From NCBI RefSeq assembly GCF_003672135.1, contig NC_039507.1:14686278-14750277 (forward strand): a stretch of 64,000 bases of DNA, read 5' to 3'. The position numbers and the translations under genes were made by a program. Shown here piece by piece: positions 47,398 to 58,626 of the stretch. Source of the DNA: Ooceraea biroi (Eukaryota > Arthropoda > Insecta > Hymenoptera > Formicidae). Each line of letters begins with the position of its first letter. The first letter of the stretch is position 1. The notes beneath the pieces are model-generated. The model saw nothing but the letters and a program-made list of their open reading frames with translations, searched no databases and was not told the origin of the DNA.

Positions 47398-48490
47398 CAG
47401 GGTGTCCCGGGTTTTAACCGACAAACTGCGGGAGCATATTCTACTAGTGGAAATAAGAAAAAATTCTTATATCGAGTTTGCTTAGAAATGCTTTATTACA
47501 AAGTTATAAACCAATATTGAAAAGAAATATGAGATAAGTAACAACAGATTTTTTCACAAAAATAAAAATTATCTACGCAATGATTTAGTGACGCATTTCA
47601 AAATGTCCTTGCACATCGATACAAGCTAGACATCGACGTAGTACAGAATTTGTTACAGTACGACATTCCTGAAAATGTTGTTGCATCTCAGTAACTGAAT
47701 TAGTAATTCGTTGCTTTAAATCTTCAAGCGAGATTACTTCTGTACTGTAAACTTTATTTTTTAAAGTTCCCCATAAATCAAAATCAAGAGGCGTTAAATC
47801 GGGCGATCTTGGAGGCCAGAAAACCGGTCCTCCTCGACCAATCCACCTATGAGCGTAATGTTCATCTAACCAGTTTCTAACTTGTCTAGCATAGTGCGAT
47901 GGACAACCGTCTAACTGTATCCAGCTGTTTTGGCGAAGATTTAAGATTCTTTCCGAGCGTCGTCGGTGTCTTAGAGCTGAACGAACATCATCATATTCAT
48001 TCATAGGTCGAAATGAACCCAAATTACGTAATTGCAAATGGGTATTACTAAACACAGAACTATCTGTACTCTCCTGTTAGGAAATCTACGTTGATACTCT
48101 CGTACAGCAGCTCGTGCATTTCCGTCACAGAATCCGTACACGAAATGAATATCAGTGTATTCCTCATTTGAAAACACTTTTGGCATTCTGATAGTAATTG
48201 CTAGTTCACACGACGATTGAAATCTAACAGCTATGTTGTGAAAGTCACAATCATACTGAATCGTTTCAACATAGTGAACATGAATACATGTGAATACACG
48301 TAACATAAACATCTTCGACCTTCCAAATTCTACACTATGTTCCGTTGTTACTTATCTCATATTTCTTTTTAATATTGGTTCATAACTTTGTAATAAAGCA
48401 TTTCTAAGCAAACTCGATATAAGAATTTTTTCTTATTTCCACTAGTAGAATATGCTCCGCAGTTTGTCGGTTAAAACCCGGGACACCCTG
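47398..48490 (-). mobile_element. Internally deleted DD41D mariner (1093 bp)
   Basis: Termini and inverted repeats match the full-length copy at 12283-13855, and TA flanks are at 47396-47397 and 48491-48492. About 480 bp of coding sequence is missing. On the minus strand the codons for RILNL are joined to those for RQNSW at about 47934-47941 with TT microhomology, which removes the first catalytic aspartate. It is a different deletion from the one at 32145-32903, so the two derivatives arose independently. Confidence 0.88.
47585..48252 (-). pseudogene. Broken DD41D transposase (first aspartate deleted, frameshift)
   Basis: Minus strand. The N-terminal part beginning MPKVFSNEEY is open (within the frame ending at 48001), then a 1-bp deletion near 48064, in the GTACCAGATAG region, shifts to the frame 47585-48055. 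That frame holds the second aspartate (LDGCPSH) and third aspartate (TPLDF) but not the first. A further 3-bp loss lies near the C-terminus, where the residue Q of GQHFEMRH is missing. Not functional. Confidence 0.85.
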
Positions 48491-48525
48491 TATATATATA
48501 TATATTATATATATATATATATATA

Positions 48526-48550
48526 CAGGGTGTCCCGGGTTTTAACCGAC
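48526..48550 (+). repeat. 25-bp fragment of DD41D mariner inverted repeat
   Basis: CAGGGTGTCCCGGGTTTTAA and five more bases match the mariner end exactly, then stop abruptly at the border of another repeat. It lies 35 bp beyond the end of the complete deleted copy, separated by a TA run. Probably a broken second insertion in the same TA tract. Confidence 0.8.
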
Positions 48551-48712
48551 TTGAAATAGACTATCTAAAATGAAATGAAATATCTAAAAGATTTATTGGC
48601 GAAACTTGAATGAGATAATATATGAGATTATATATATATATATATAGATATACAGATGCAGTTCTAAAAAAGTCCAACTTCTGATTTTCATGAAATTCGG
48701 TGAGATAAGAAA

Positions 48713-48743
<31 letters not shown>

Positions 48744-48844
48744 CTTTTAGATATTTCATTTCATTTTAGATAGTCTATTTCAAGTATTTGGGACAATCTC
48801 ACCGAATTTCATGAAAATCAGAAGTTGGACTTTTTCAGAACTGC
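48550..48844. repeat. Interleaved inverted repeats A-B-A'-B'
   Basis: Arm A (48550-48592) is exactly inverted at A' (48742-48784), 43 bp. Arm B (about 48658-48705) is inverted at B' (48797-48844) with one or two mismatches. The order A, B, A', B' is interleaved, not nested. TA runs occupy the spacers. A diverged + strand relative of the B-to-A unit lies at about 46853-46915. This suggests a dispersed repeat unit present as a partial direct copy and an inverted copy. Confidence 0.75.
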
Positions 48845-51732
48845 AGCCGATAATCATATTTTCTTATATCATGTCGCACAAGGATTGTTAATGTCCACTA
48901 TATCGACTTTTCGTTTTGCACTTATCGATATCGTTTCCGTCAAGTAACAGAAGACAGTTGCACTTAACAGCACCGTCCGAATGTATTCCTCTTTTCCACT
49001 GAAATTCAAGTGAGCGTTGCCTTCCACTGCACCGGTTCACTTCGATTCGATTGTTTTCCTCTTCTATTGATTACGGCCAGAATGGGGAAATGCCCTTTCG
49101 GACAGATTTATTATTGTCATTCAAATTCGCGGCGCTTATTCGTGCCAGCGGAACCGCGGCGTAAATACTTGTCCCAAACAAGTAAATTCTTCACACTTAA
49201 CGTCCATACATGCTCGTTTTCGAAGCGAAAAACAGAGAAAATGCTGTTTGATTGAACATGCAGATGAATGCATTCTTTTCAGTTTACTTTCATACTGAAA
49301 AGGAAGATTCGTAGATGTCGCCGCAAACATTGTAACATTCGTTCTGTATTAATTAGATCATGTTAAAAACAGATTCTATAAATCACAATTTCTAAATTAA
49401 ACTTTAACGAAAGATTTCTTTTTTCGTGGAATAAAACATTTTTAATTGCTTCAAGATGTGAACTTTATCTACCATTTTGCACAAAACTACTAAAATATCT
49501 TTAGATTTAAAAATGCATTAACTCTTATCACTCCAAGAATATTATAGCACGTTTTGCCAGTTAATTCGAGATAAATTTTTGAATTTTAAGATGCTAAGAA
49601 AAGACGCTACATAATTTTTACAAGGTTGTTGTTTATTAATAAGAATGTTTATAAATGTTTGCAAACACAAATACCAAAAGCAAAAAAAATCAATTCATAT
49701 CTTACCGTTTAACAATTTGCGTTACTGCCGGTTGAAGTAATAAGAGTTAATAATGCTTTTGCGCCATTTTGGGCGCGCTCGTTACTATATAATTCATTAA
49801 AAAATTTCAGAGAGAAAGAAATAGACAATTTTGATATACTTTTATGTAAACGGGTATTTCAGTTAATTAAATCAAAGAAAATAGTACGCGCAGAAGCGAA
49901 TCGGGCAAACACTGATTGTACGATAAATGAACGAATAATCAATGTACCGTACCATGAGAGAAACTAATTCGTGTTAAATTTTGAATGACAGCGGATATTA
50001 ATTAAACCGTGTACCAACGCGGTCTATTATTACGCACATTCGCTTCCCTTCTATTGCTGCAGAATCAATTCGCGCTGAAAACTTGTTTTCCTAAACCTAA
50101 ATTTTCCAAACCTAAAAACACAGATCACTGCGAACCGCGAGGCGCTGTAAAAGCCAAATTTTGCGTTTCCTATTTTGTGACTTATAAATTAGGACAAACT
50201 AAGCAACGTGTCAAAAAAGTACATAATGCAAAATATAAGAGGTACGAAGAGATGTAATACATCGGACACGCAAAACCCATTTAACACGCGAATATTTACG
50301 TTGGATTGCTGCATATGAAAATTGGTGAAAACGTCGAATTGCATGCTTTTTGGATGAAAGATAACTGGAATATCGAGCAAAATATAGTAATTATCTCTGT
50401 GCTCTTCTGTTGAGGATGAGGAAGAATTATGGAACTGAAAATGGTACTGAAGGCAAGCCGCTTAATCTTGTTAATTTATATGTGTGTCGTGTATAAACAG
50501 AATTGCATAGCTTTCTACCTCGTCTTTGCGATCGCGCAACGCTGTAGAAATACCGGAGCTCGGTCACGAGCGCACCACCTAATACGCCGCCAATACGAGC
50601 AATTTCACGCCAAACGGTCCTCGACTCGATTCGGTTTCGATTGTGTGCTCACGGATTACAAAGCAATTACAGCTGACCCTCGTGCAGCCCGCGAATAAAG
50701 AGGCGGCCTTCTCGACGTTGCTGACGATACGCAATTTGTTCCCGATTGGTGATCACGCAGAAATTACGGGGCTGGCGGCCGTTCTTATTGAAATGTCAAA
50801 CGGTCAGTGCTCTCTTTTTCGATCGCGCCACCGCGGAAGGAAAAGCTCGGAGCGCGACGGAAACACGAGGGTTCTCTACAAATCATAGTTATGGCGAAAT
50901 CCTATTGTATCCGCAAAATGCACGAACCATTGATTTGACTCTTTGGTTGAAATGTATTTGTTTGTACGGATGCGTAACGCAGCAACATGTTCGGATATAA
51001 ACATGCAAAAGTTGCAACGTAATTTTATTAACAGAGTTAACGAAACGTTGGAGCATGGACCATATTTCAGCGCGGTTGAAAAAAATTCGATAGACACTAT
51101 CGTTATAAACTTTCGACGATGTTATATTAATTGTACGATGTACCATTTTTAAGGTACGAAAACGCCGGACTCGGCATTACTAATTAACGTTATCCCATAG
51201 CAGCGTCCCCAACCACCGTACTCTTCGCCAGTTACTTGTACTCGCCGTTGAATATTTTCTAAGATCTGCTCCGGATTATCCTCTCAGGGAACGCCCAAGA
51301 ATTCTTAACTTTCTCGCGCCGTGGAAAAAAAGCTCGATAACCGCGATGATTTATTACGCACCGGCGGATGAAATTATTTAACCGGGAAGAAAAGTCTTAA
51401 AAAGCGTAGGTACTTGCAGAATCAATATTTATAAAAAGAAAAAAATCCCTGCGGAATTAGAATTGTAACAATTTCAACAAAATTTAAAGTCGCTTGTTTA
51501 CAAAAATGCCTTGAGATTAATAAACTTCATAATGTATTGGTGTAAAGATTTTGGGTAAACTCTCACGATGGACTATTCACTTCTTGAAATTGTATTTTAA
51601 TATCATATATGTATTGGTTTGTAAAATATATTCGGCCTGTTTTTTAAATGGTTTTAATAACGAATATGTTACAATCCATATTATTAAAAATACGAAAAAA
51701 ACGGAATATTGTTGTAACATTAATATGTAACC
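48845..51732. other. Non-coding stretch, no supported gene
   Basis: Mostly AT-rich with CpG-richer patches at 49000-49150 and 50520-50880. Short open frames (for example 50009-50257 and 50429-50698) lack motifs and codon bias that I can recognise. No RNA gene was recognised. Confidence 0.5.
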
Positions 51733-51734
51733 TA

Positions 51735-51991
51735 ATGGTTGTAACAAAAGTTCGTAGTGCTTCTTCAATGAAAGTCTAAGACAATTATTATATGTATATG
51801 TGCATAAATATTAATCTCTTAGTTTATTATTATTTATTATTATTCAACCACATGTGCGCCGTTTTTGTTCCGCTGTCATCATGATCATTTGTCATCTTTG
51901 CGGTAAGCTTCATAATTCCATCTTTCTATAATTTCTCATCTTTTTCATTAAACAAATTAAGATCACGCTACGAACTTTTGTTACAACCCAA
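51735..51991. mobile_element. MITE, about 257 bp, mariner-type ends
   Basis: Perfect 21-bp inverted repeats GGTTGTAACAAAAGTTCGTA(G) at 51737-51757 and 51968-51988. The right end reads CCCAA followed by TA (51992-51993) and the left end is preceded by TA (51733-51734), consistent with a Tc1/mariner-type TA target. The interior is AT-rich and has no transposase. Confidence 0.6.
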
Positions 51992-52921
51992 TAATATCAC
52001 TCCAATTCTTTAACTTTTATCGTTTAACTGTAAGCAATAAATTTACAAATGTATTAAAAAAACAGAAAACCTTAGTTCAAAGAGATTAGTTTATTGCAAT
52101 GCACTTTTCAAAATATTTCAGAAATATTTTACTACGTAGCTTGATCTAGTCCTCGCGCATTTTTTTCTATTTTGTTTTCTCTCGCGGCTCTTTTTCGGGA
52201 TAAAAGCATAAAGCTGCATAAAAGAGATCCTACGAGTAGGTAAGTTAAACGTCTTGACGGCGTACAAAGTGCTCGGGGTGTGTATTTCTTCGGCATCGGG
52301 GGAGTCGCGCATGCGACCTTTGCGCTCTGAAAGGGCTCTCTCTCTCTCTTACCCACCTTTTTTACCATCACCCTCGCGCGAGAAAAAAAAAATGCGGCGC
52401 GACGGTGAGAAGGAAACGAGAGGACATTGCCGTCGGGGGAAGGAAGCAGCTCGCGAAAGATGCGAAAAGATTAACGAGCTGTTGTGGATGCATTTTACAC
52501 GCGTCCTTTGTGCAACGGGGTTCTTAATGCGATCCGTGGCACCTTGCAAGAAAAGAGGAGCGTGATTTGAATGCAGACCGCTCCGAGGGACGTCTGAATG
52601 GCAAAGCGTTCGAGAATGTCGAGCTAATCGACGATCTGAATCTCTTCAAGTTTCCACGATATATAATCTTTCTCTTAATGTCCATTTCTCCCTGTTTTTC
52701 ACAACGCGCCGCGGTTTTACTTTGCATCGTGATTCCGCGTTTATATCCCGGACGCGTGGTGTTGGCGGATGCGCCTGTATTTCTTTACGAATGAGAATTT
52801 ATGTTTTTCGTGCATCAATCCGCACGCTTCAATAACGCAGCGCGGCACGAGCAGCTTAATAAAGAATTATTACTGTAAAAGCATATCCGTGTGGCGTATA
52901 TTATTTTTCAGGATTGATATA

Positions 52922-54177
52922 TTAGGAGTGTGATTTAGTTTTGAGGGTTTTGCAACAGATGGCTGTAGTGTCAGTTTGTTCTAATAGCTGTTGTTTCTTA
53001 CAGTGTTGACATTATTCATGACATTTAGTAGCATTATAGCAATAGATGCAATAACAGTCGTGTTTATATCATCGTAAAAATGCAACTTCCGAAAGCTCTT
53101 TAGCATTTTCGACATGCGTTGCTTTTGTTTTTTAATCAAAAGAAAATTGCCGCTGAGGGTTATAGAATTCTTGTGGAAACTTATGGTGATTCTGCCCCAT
53201 CAATTAAGACGTGTGAATACTGGTTTAGACGCTTTAAAAGTGGTCATACTGATGTGAAGGACAAAGAACGCTCGGGACAACCAAGAAAGCTTGAAAATGC
53301 AGATTTGCAAGCATTATTGCACGAAAATCCAACACAATCCACTTCAGAACTTGCCAGAGCATTAAATGTTGATCGTGCAACAGTTACGAAACATTTACAT
53401 GAAATGGGAAAAATTCAGAAAGAAGGGAAATGGGTTCGACATGAATTATCGGAAAGTGCCATTGCGAACCGGTTGAACATTTGCATTTCGTTGATCGCCA
53501 GGCAAAAAAAAAGAGTTTTGTCTCGGATTGTTACTGGGGATGAAAAGTGGATCTATTTTGATAATCCGAAACGCAGAAAATCATGGGTGGATCCAGGCGA
53601 ACCATCAACATCCACTCCGAGACGCAATATTCATGGTTCAAAAGTAATACTCTGTATTTGGTGGGATAGTGTACTATGAGCTGTTAAATCCGCATGAGAC
53701 TGTCACGGCTGATCGTTATCGACACGAATTGTACAAGTTGAAGCAAGCATTGGACCAAAAACGACCACCAATTGCGAGTAAACGACGGAAAGTGATTCTT
53801 CTTCGTGACAACGCTCGACCTGACGTTGCGTTATCAGTGAAAGAAACACTATTAGAGCTCGAATGGCAAGTCTTACCGCACCCCACGTATTCTCCGGACA
53901 TTGCTCCATGCGATTATTATTTGTTCCGGTCGATGCAACACGCTTTAGAGGATACACACTTTGATAATTTGGAAGAAGTGCGAAAATTTGTCGACGAATG
54001 GATGAACTGAAAAGAAGAGTGATTTTATCGTGGTGGAATCGATCTCTTGCCAGAAAGATGGGAAAAAGTGATAGAAAACGAAGGAAAATATTTTGATTAA
54101 GGTATTCATTCATTATCATATTTAAATACATGCGTTTTTGAGCAAAACAAACCCTCAAAACTAAATCACACCCCTAA
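52922..54177 (+). mobile_element. DD34D mariner, 1256 bp, decayed
   Basis: Both ends read TTAGG(A/G)GTGTGATTTAG inward and are flanked by TA (52920-52921 and 54178-54179). The length is typical of mariner. The interior holds a broken transposase, described separately. It is unrelated at the ends to the DD41D family and to the copy at 57325. Confidence 0.9.
53080..54100 (+). pseudogene. Mariner transposase pseudogene (DD34D)
   Basis: The likely original start is ATG 53080, but codon 8 is TAG (53101-53103). The frame then runs open through a helix-turn-helix region (TSELARALNVDRATVTKHL), the WVRHEL motif (WVPHEL in most mariners) and the first catalytic block TGDEKWIYFDN. A small deletion after IWWD near 53667 shifts the frame. 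The second frame has RDNARPDVA, where the usual HDNARPH has changed, and the third aspartate in PCDYYLF, with 34 residues between them (DD34D). Two further in-frame TGA stops interrupt the tail at 54008-54010 and about 54020 before LLPERWEKV and the final TAA at 54098-54100. Three stops and one frameshift mean it is not functional. Confidence 0.9.
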
Positions 54178-54179
54178 TA

Positions 54180-55229
54180 TTAGTCGGTTTGTGCCGCTTG
54201 ACATTTTTCGGTTATTATGACGTGCGTAACAAGTCCCAGTTAATGTCTTGTACGGGGAAACTTTATCGCGCTACGGCTACAAGACACTATTGGACACTCT
54301 AAAGTGCTGTATTGCTGGAAAATAATTGAATCATTACGTAACAAATGCGTATAATTAATAAAAATTGCTAACTGATGTTCTCGGACGTTTTTTTAACTTT
54401 TGAGTTTGTTAACTGTTTAACAAAATCATCCTGGATTTCTTATTTTATGACATCTTATATGATTATCATCATGGACATATTTTTTCCAATCATTCCGCTG
54501 TAATTTTTTTTACTACAAAATAATTTCTATCTACTAGAAATAATTAAAAATAGTTAAAAAATCCATATTTTCTCTTGTTAAAAGTTTCAAGTACCTATTT
54601 TTTAACGCAAAGTAATTAAAATAATTGAAAACTTCTGTGTAATATCTACGCGTAATATTTATTGTAAATATGTTACACAGAGATTTTTAATTATGCTGTC
54701 CTTCAGTGACGTTTACTCCGAATTTTTGGCAAATGTGAGAGGGAACTTGTTATTATTATTTTCAGTTGTTTATTACAGATATTTGTTACCGTCGTTAAAG
54801 CCACGTGTCGTCAGCAGTGAGCGTGTACATCGCGTATTACGTCGCGTCGCCGTGCTACATTATACATCAACGGGCATAATTCTGAAAACATCGCGTTTCG
54901 CCGTACGTGTCACGTGTATACGTGTGTGTGCTTATAAATATTACAGCGTGTCGGCGCACGTCCGCTGTAAATCTGCAATGTGCCGCCTTTGTTCCTGCTC
55001 GCGATTAATTATTCACTGACAGCGACCGCGACGCGCCGATGTTAATAGACGGCCGGTTATTGCCGGTTTACGCGTGCTTCGTGTCGAATCGACGATGATT
55101 GTTCAGTGTCGACGACGACATGGTAAACAGGGGCATTGTAAAACCAATGGACACGCTTATATTGATCCGCATTCATTGTCCCGCGGACACCGACGAACGA
55201 TGATTTCTCGCGAGTCGCGATGAACGTAA
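54180..55229. other. Non-coding stretch, no supported gene
   Basis: AT-rich to about 54700, then CpG-richer. The open frame 54693-55019 has no recognisable domain and no canonical features. It ends at the target duplication of the third TRIM array. Confidence 0.5.
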
Positions 55230-55233
55230 ATCC

Positions 55234-56430
55234 TGTAAGATCTGGAAAGATAGTCGAGACTGACAGGTCGTATAGAGGATCAGAATGAAAACAAGTTGAT
55301 CACAACAGTAGGAGTATTGGCCATACAGCCTAAGACCTAGGCGTGTGAACCAGGGATCCCGGAGAGTTCGAGTTCAAATCTAAGGCAGTCTCCTAGTTAT
55401 TTTTCGCCTCTTACAATTCAGAAGTAGGATAAAATCCGCTACCCCTCGGAGAGGAGAGAGTTGAGAAGCAGCTGGCCGGTAGTGAAGCCTGAACATGGAG
55501 GTCGGGACGGACTCAGAGGAGTGAACCAACATGGAGATTGGGAAGGACTCAGAGGAGTGAACCAACATGAAGATTGGGAAGGACTCAGAGGAGTGAACCA
55601 ACATGGAGGTTGGGAGGGACTCAGAAGAGTGAACCAAAAATGGATGTTGGGAGGGACTGAGAAGAGTGAACCAAAAATGGAGGTTGGGAGGGACTCAAGT
55701 GGAGTGAACCGACGATTTGGAGACATTCGGGGACGAATGTAATGTCAGGCTGGCCGAGCTGTAAGATCTGGAAAGATAGTCGAGACTGACAGGTCGTATA
55801 GAGGATCGGAATGAAAACAAGTTGATCACAACAGTAGGAGTATTGGCCGTACAGCCTAAGACCTAGGCGTGTGAACCAGGGATCCCGGAGAGTTCGAGTT
55901 CAAATCTAAGGCAGTCTCCTAGTTATTTTTCGCCTCTTACAATTCAGAAGTGGGATAAAATCCGCTACTCCTCGGAGAGGAGAGAGTTGAGAAGCAGCTG
56001 GCCGGTAGTGAAGCCTGAACATGGAGGTCGGGACGGACTCAGAGGAGTGAACCAACATGGAGACTGGGAAGAACTCAGAGGAGTGAACCAACATGGAGAT
56101 TGGGAAGGACTCAGAGGAGTGAACCAACATGGAGGTTGGGAGGGACTGAGAAGAGTGAACCAAAAATGGAGGTTGGGAGGGACTCAAGTGGAGTGAACCG
56201 ACGATTTGGAGACATTCGGGGACGAATGTAATGTCAGGCTGGCCGAGCTGTAAGATCTGGAAAGATAGTCGAGACTGACAGGTCGTATAGAGGATCGGAA
56301 TGAAAACAAGTTGATCACAACAGTAGGAGTATTGGCCGTACAGCCTAAGACCTAGGCATGTGAACCAGGGATCCCGGAGAGTTCGAGTTCAAATCTAAGG
56401 CAGTCTCCTAGTTATTTTTCGCCTCTTACA
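55234..56430 (+). mobile_element. Tandem TRIM array: three LTRs, two internal segments
   Basis: LTRs at 55234-55415, 55760-55941 and 56249-56430 (each 182 bp) alternate with internal segments of 344 and 307 bp. ATCC flanks both sides (55230-55233 and 56431-56434). The first internal segment has six 36-37 bp repeats and the second five. The first unit carries the same CATGAAGATTGGG variant as the third unit of the 6298-8547 array, and the encoded 93-residue frame is identical in the two. Confidence 0.87.
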
Positions 56431-56434
56431 ATCC

Positions 56435-57322
56435 TCCCCTACTCCGTTACACGCGTGCTTGATAAGCCGAGGCCATCGTACACGCAGCAAAGAAAAAGTA
56501 ACATGTCTTCATCACGTTTCCCGATTATCTAACGAGTGCGCGTGTGTGACACGGTTTGCTCCACATTTCCTGTTTCTTTTTCCTCCCTTTCGCCAAGCCA
56601 GTTGGATTTTATGCGCGTGACGACGCGACGAGCATTGCGTCATTCCGCTTTTCGTACGATGGTGCAATTGTCGTGAGAAATTAAAAAAAAAGAACAGATC
56701 GGTACACACGCGCGCAAACATAGTGTAGGTACGTATTGCGCGTGGTTTGTGACAGTTTTTTCATCGCGGAAGCGCGTTGCATTGGCGACTCGACTCATTC
56801 TCGTACGTACGCTGGTACTCGACATTTCGCGCTCTCATCTCATGCGAGATTCCCGTTTGTTCTTCCTTTTTAATGTCGCGAAACGCCAAGGTTCCGCGAC
56901 AGCAATCACGTGACTACCCGCAAACTTTTCTTGCTGCTCGGATTTCCAACATCAACGTCAATCCTCTCGCGTTCGCGCCTCGCGAACGCAACTCGCGCGA
57001 TGCATATTTGTGCCGAGACGTTCTCTCGCAGCCAGCTAATGTTAGCTTCACGCACCATTTATGACTTAATTTATGATTTCTCGTTTCCGGCGCGTTTTGC
57101 AGTCCGCGAATTTTCACGGATATTTTTAATTTTAGCGTAACGCATTTCAGTATCGAAAAGTTCGCGCAGCGATACCGAAAATCATCTCGGCCACGCGTCT
57201 TGTCGGAACTGAAAGAATAAAAAAAGCAAATCCGTTTGTGTCATCTTGAGACGCAAAGTGCTGCTGAAAGCCCTAAAGAAGCCCGATATTTCATCTCGCG
57301 CAAACACGAGTATATACATATA
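56435..57322. other. Non-coding stretch, no supported gene
   Basis: CpG-rich with scattered short frames on both strands (for example 56777-57064). No domain, RNA gene or repeat was recognised before the TA target of the next mariner. Confidence 0.5.
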
Positions 57323-57324
57323 TA

Positions 57325-58624
57325 TTGGGTTGGCCAAAAAGTAATTGCGTTTTTTTCCAATAGATGGACATACATGTCTTGAAATGTAACTAACTTCATT
57401 CTAAACCGCAAATTCATTATGTAGGTTAACAACTCACAGTTCAAGCTTGTTTTACAAAAAGAAAGTACACGATTTCGTTAACAATTGTTTCTTTGCCGTC
57501 GATTTCAAAATGGAAAATCAAAAACAACATTTTCGTCATATTTTGTTTTATTACTTCCGAAAAGGGAAAAACGCTGTGCAAGCTCATCAAAAGTTATGTC
57601 ATGTATATGGCGAAGATGCTTTAAAACTGCGGCAGTGTCAAAATTCGTTTACTAAATTTCGATCTGCAGATTTTAATGTGAAAGATGCACCACGCTCAGG
57701 AAGGCCAATCGAAATTGATGATGACAAAATAAAGGCACTGATCGATTCCAATCGGCGTTTAACGACACGAGAGATTGCTGAGAATCTTAACGTATCGAAA
57801 TCGACTGTTAAAAACCATTTAAAACGACTTGGATACATTAGTAAGCTCGATATTTGGGTACCACATGAGCTGAAAGAAATTCATTTCACTAAGCGTATTG
57901 ACATCATCTGCGATTCTCTTTTGAAACGTGAGGAAAATGATCGATTTTTGAAACGTATGATAACAGGCGACGAAAAATGGATCGTCTACAACAACGTCAA
58001 ACGAAAAAGATCGTGGAGCAAGCGTGATGAACCTGCTCAAAGCACTTGAAAAGCAGATATTCACCAAAGAAAGATTATGCTGTCAGTCTGGTGGGACTTT
58101 AAAGGTATTGTGTATTTTGAGCTGCTTGCAAAGAATCAAACCATTAATTCAGACGTATACTGTCGTCAACTGGATAAATTAAATGATGCCATCAAACAGA
58201 AACGTCGAGAATTGGTGAATCGCAAAGGTGTTGTGTTTCACCATGATAACGCTAGACCACGTACAAGTTTGGTCACTCGTGAAAAATTGTTGCAGCTTGG
58301 ATGGGATGTGTTACCATGATGTTACCACATCCACCATATTCGCCAGACCTGGCACCATCAGATTACCATTTGTTTCGTTCTTTGCAAAACGCCTTGAATG
58401 GTAAAACCTTGACTGCTGATGAGGATATCAAATCGTTGTTGGAATTGTTTTTTGCTGAAAAAGATAAGAACTTTTTTGAGCGCGAAATCATGAAGTTGCC
58501 TGAAAAATGGCAAAAGATAATCAAACAAAATGGACAATATATTGTTTAATAAAGTTTTTGTTTCCCATGAAAAATTCGCCTTTTATTTATATAAAAAAAC
58601 GCAATTACTTTTTGGCCAACCCAA
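57325..58624 (+). mobile_element. Mellifera-like mariner, 1300 bp, nearly intact
   Basis: The ends read TTGGGTTGGCCAAAAAGTAA inward on both sides, with TA at 57323-57324 and 58625-58626. The terminal style and the transposase resemble the mellifera/cecropia-type mariners. Only two lesions break the coding region, so the insertion is fairly recent compared with the copy at 52922. Confidence 0.92.
57510..58549 (+). pseudogene. Mellifera-like mariner transposase, two lesions
   Basis: It starts at ATG 57510 (MENQKQHFRH). Paired helix-turn-helix regions are visible (RKGKNAVQAHQKL and TTREIAENLNVSKSTVKNHL), then WVPHEL at residues 116-121 and the first catalytic block ITGDEKWI with D154. A TGA replaces a codon at 58047-58049 (residue 180). 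The same frame continues at 58050 with the second block HHDNARP. At about 58309-58327 an 11-bp tandem duplication (TGTTACCATGA) introduces a TGA and shifts the frame. The third aspartate, in SPDLAPSDYHLF, is in the shifted frame, which ends at 58549. Without the two lesions the length of about 345 aa would be typical. Confidence 0.9.
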
Positions 58625-58626
58625 TA

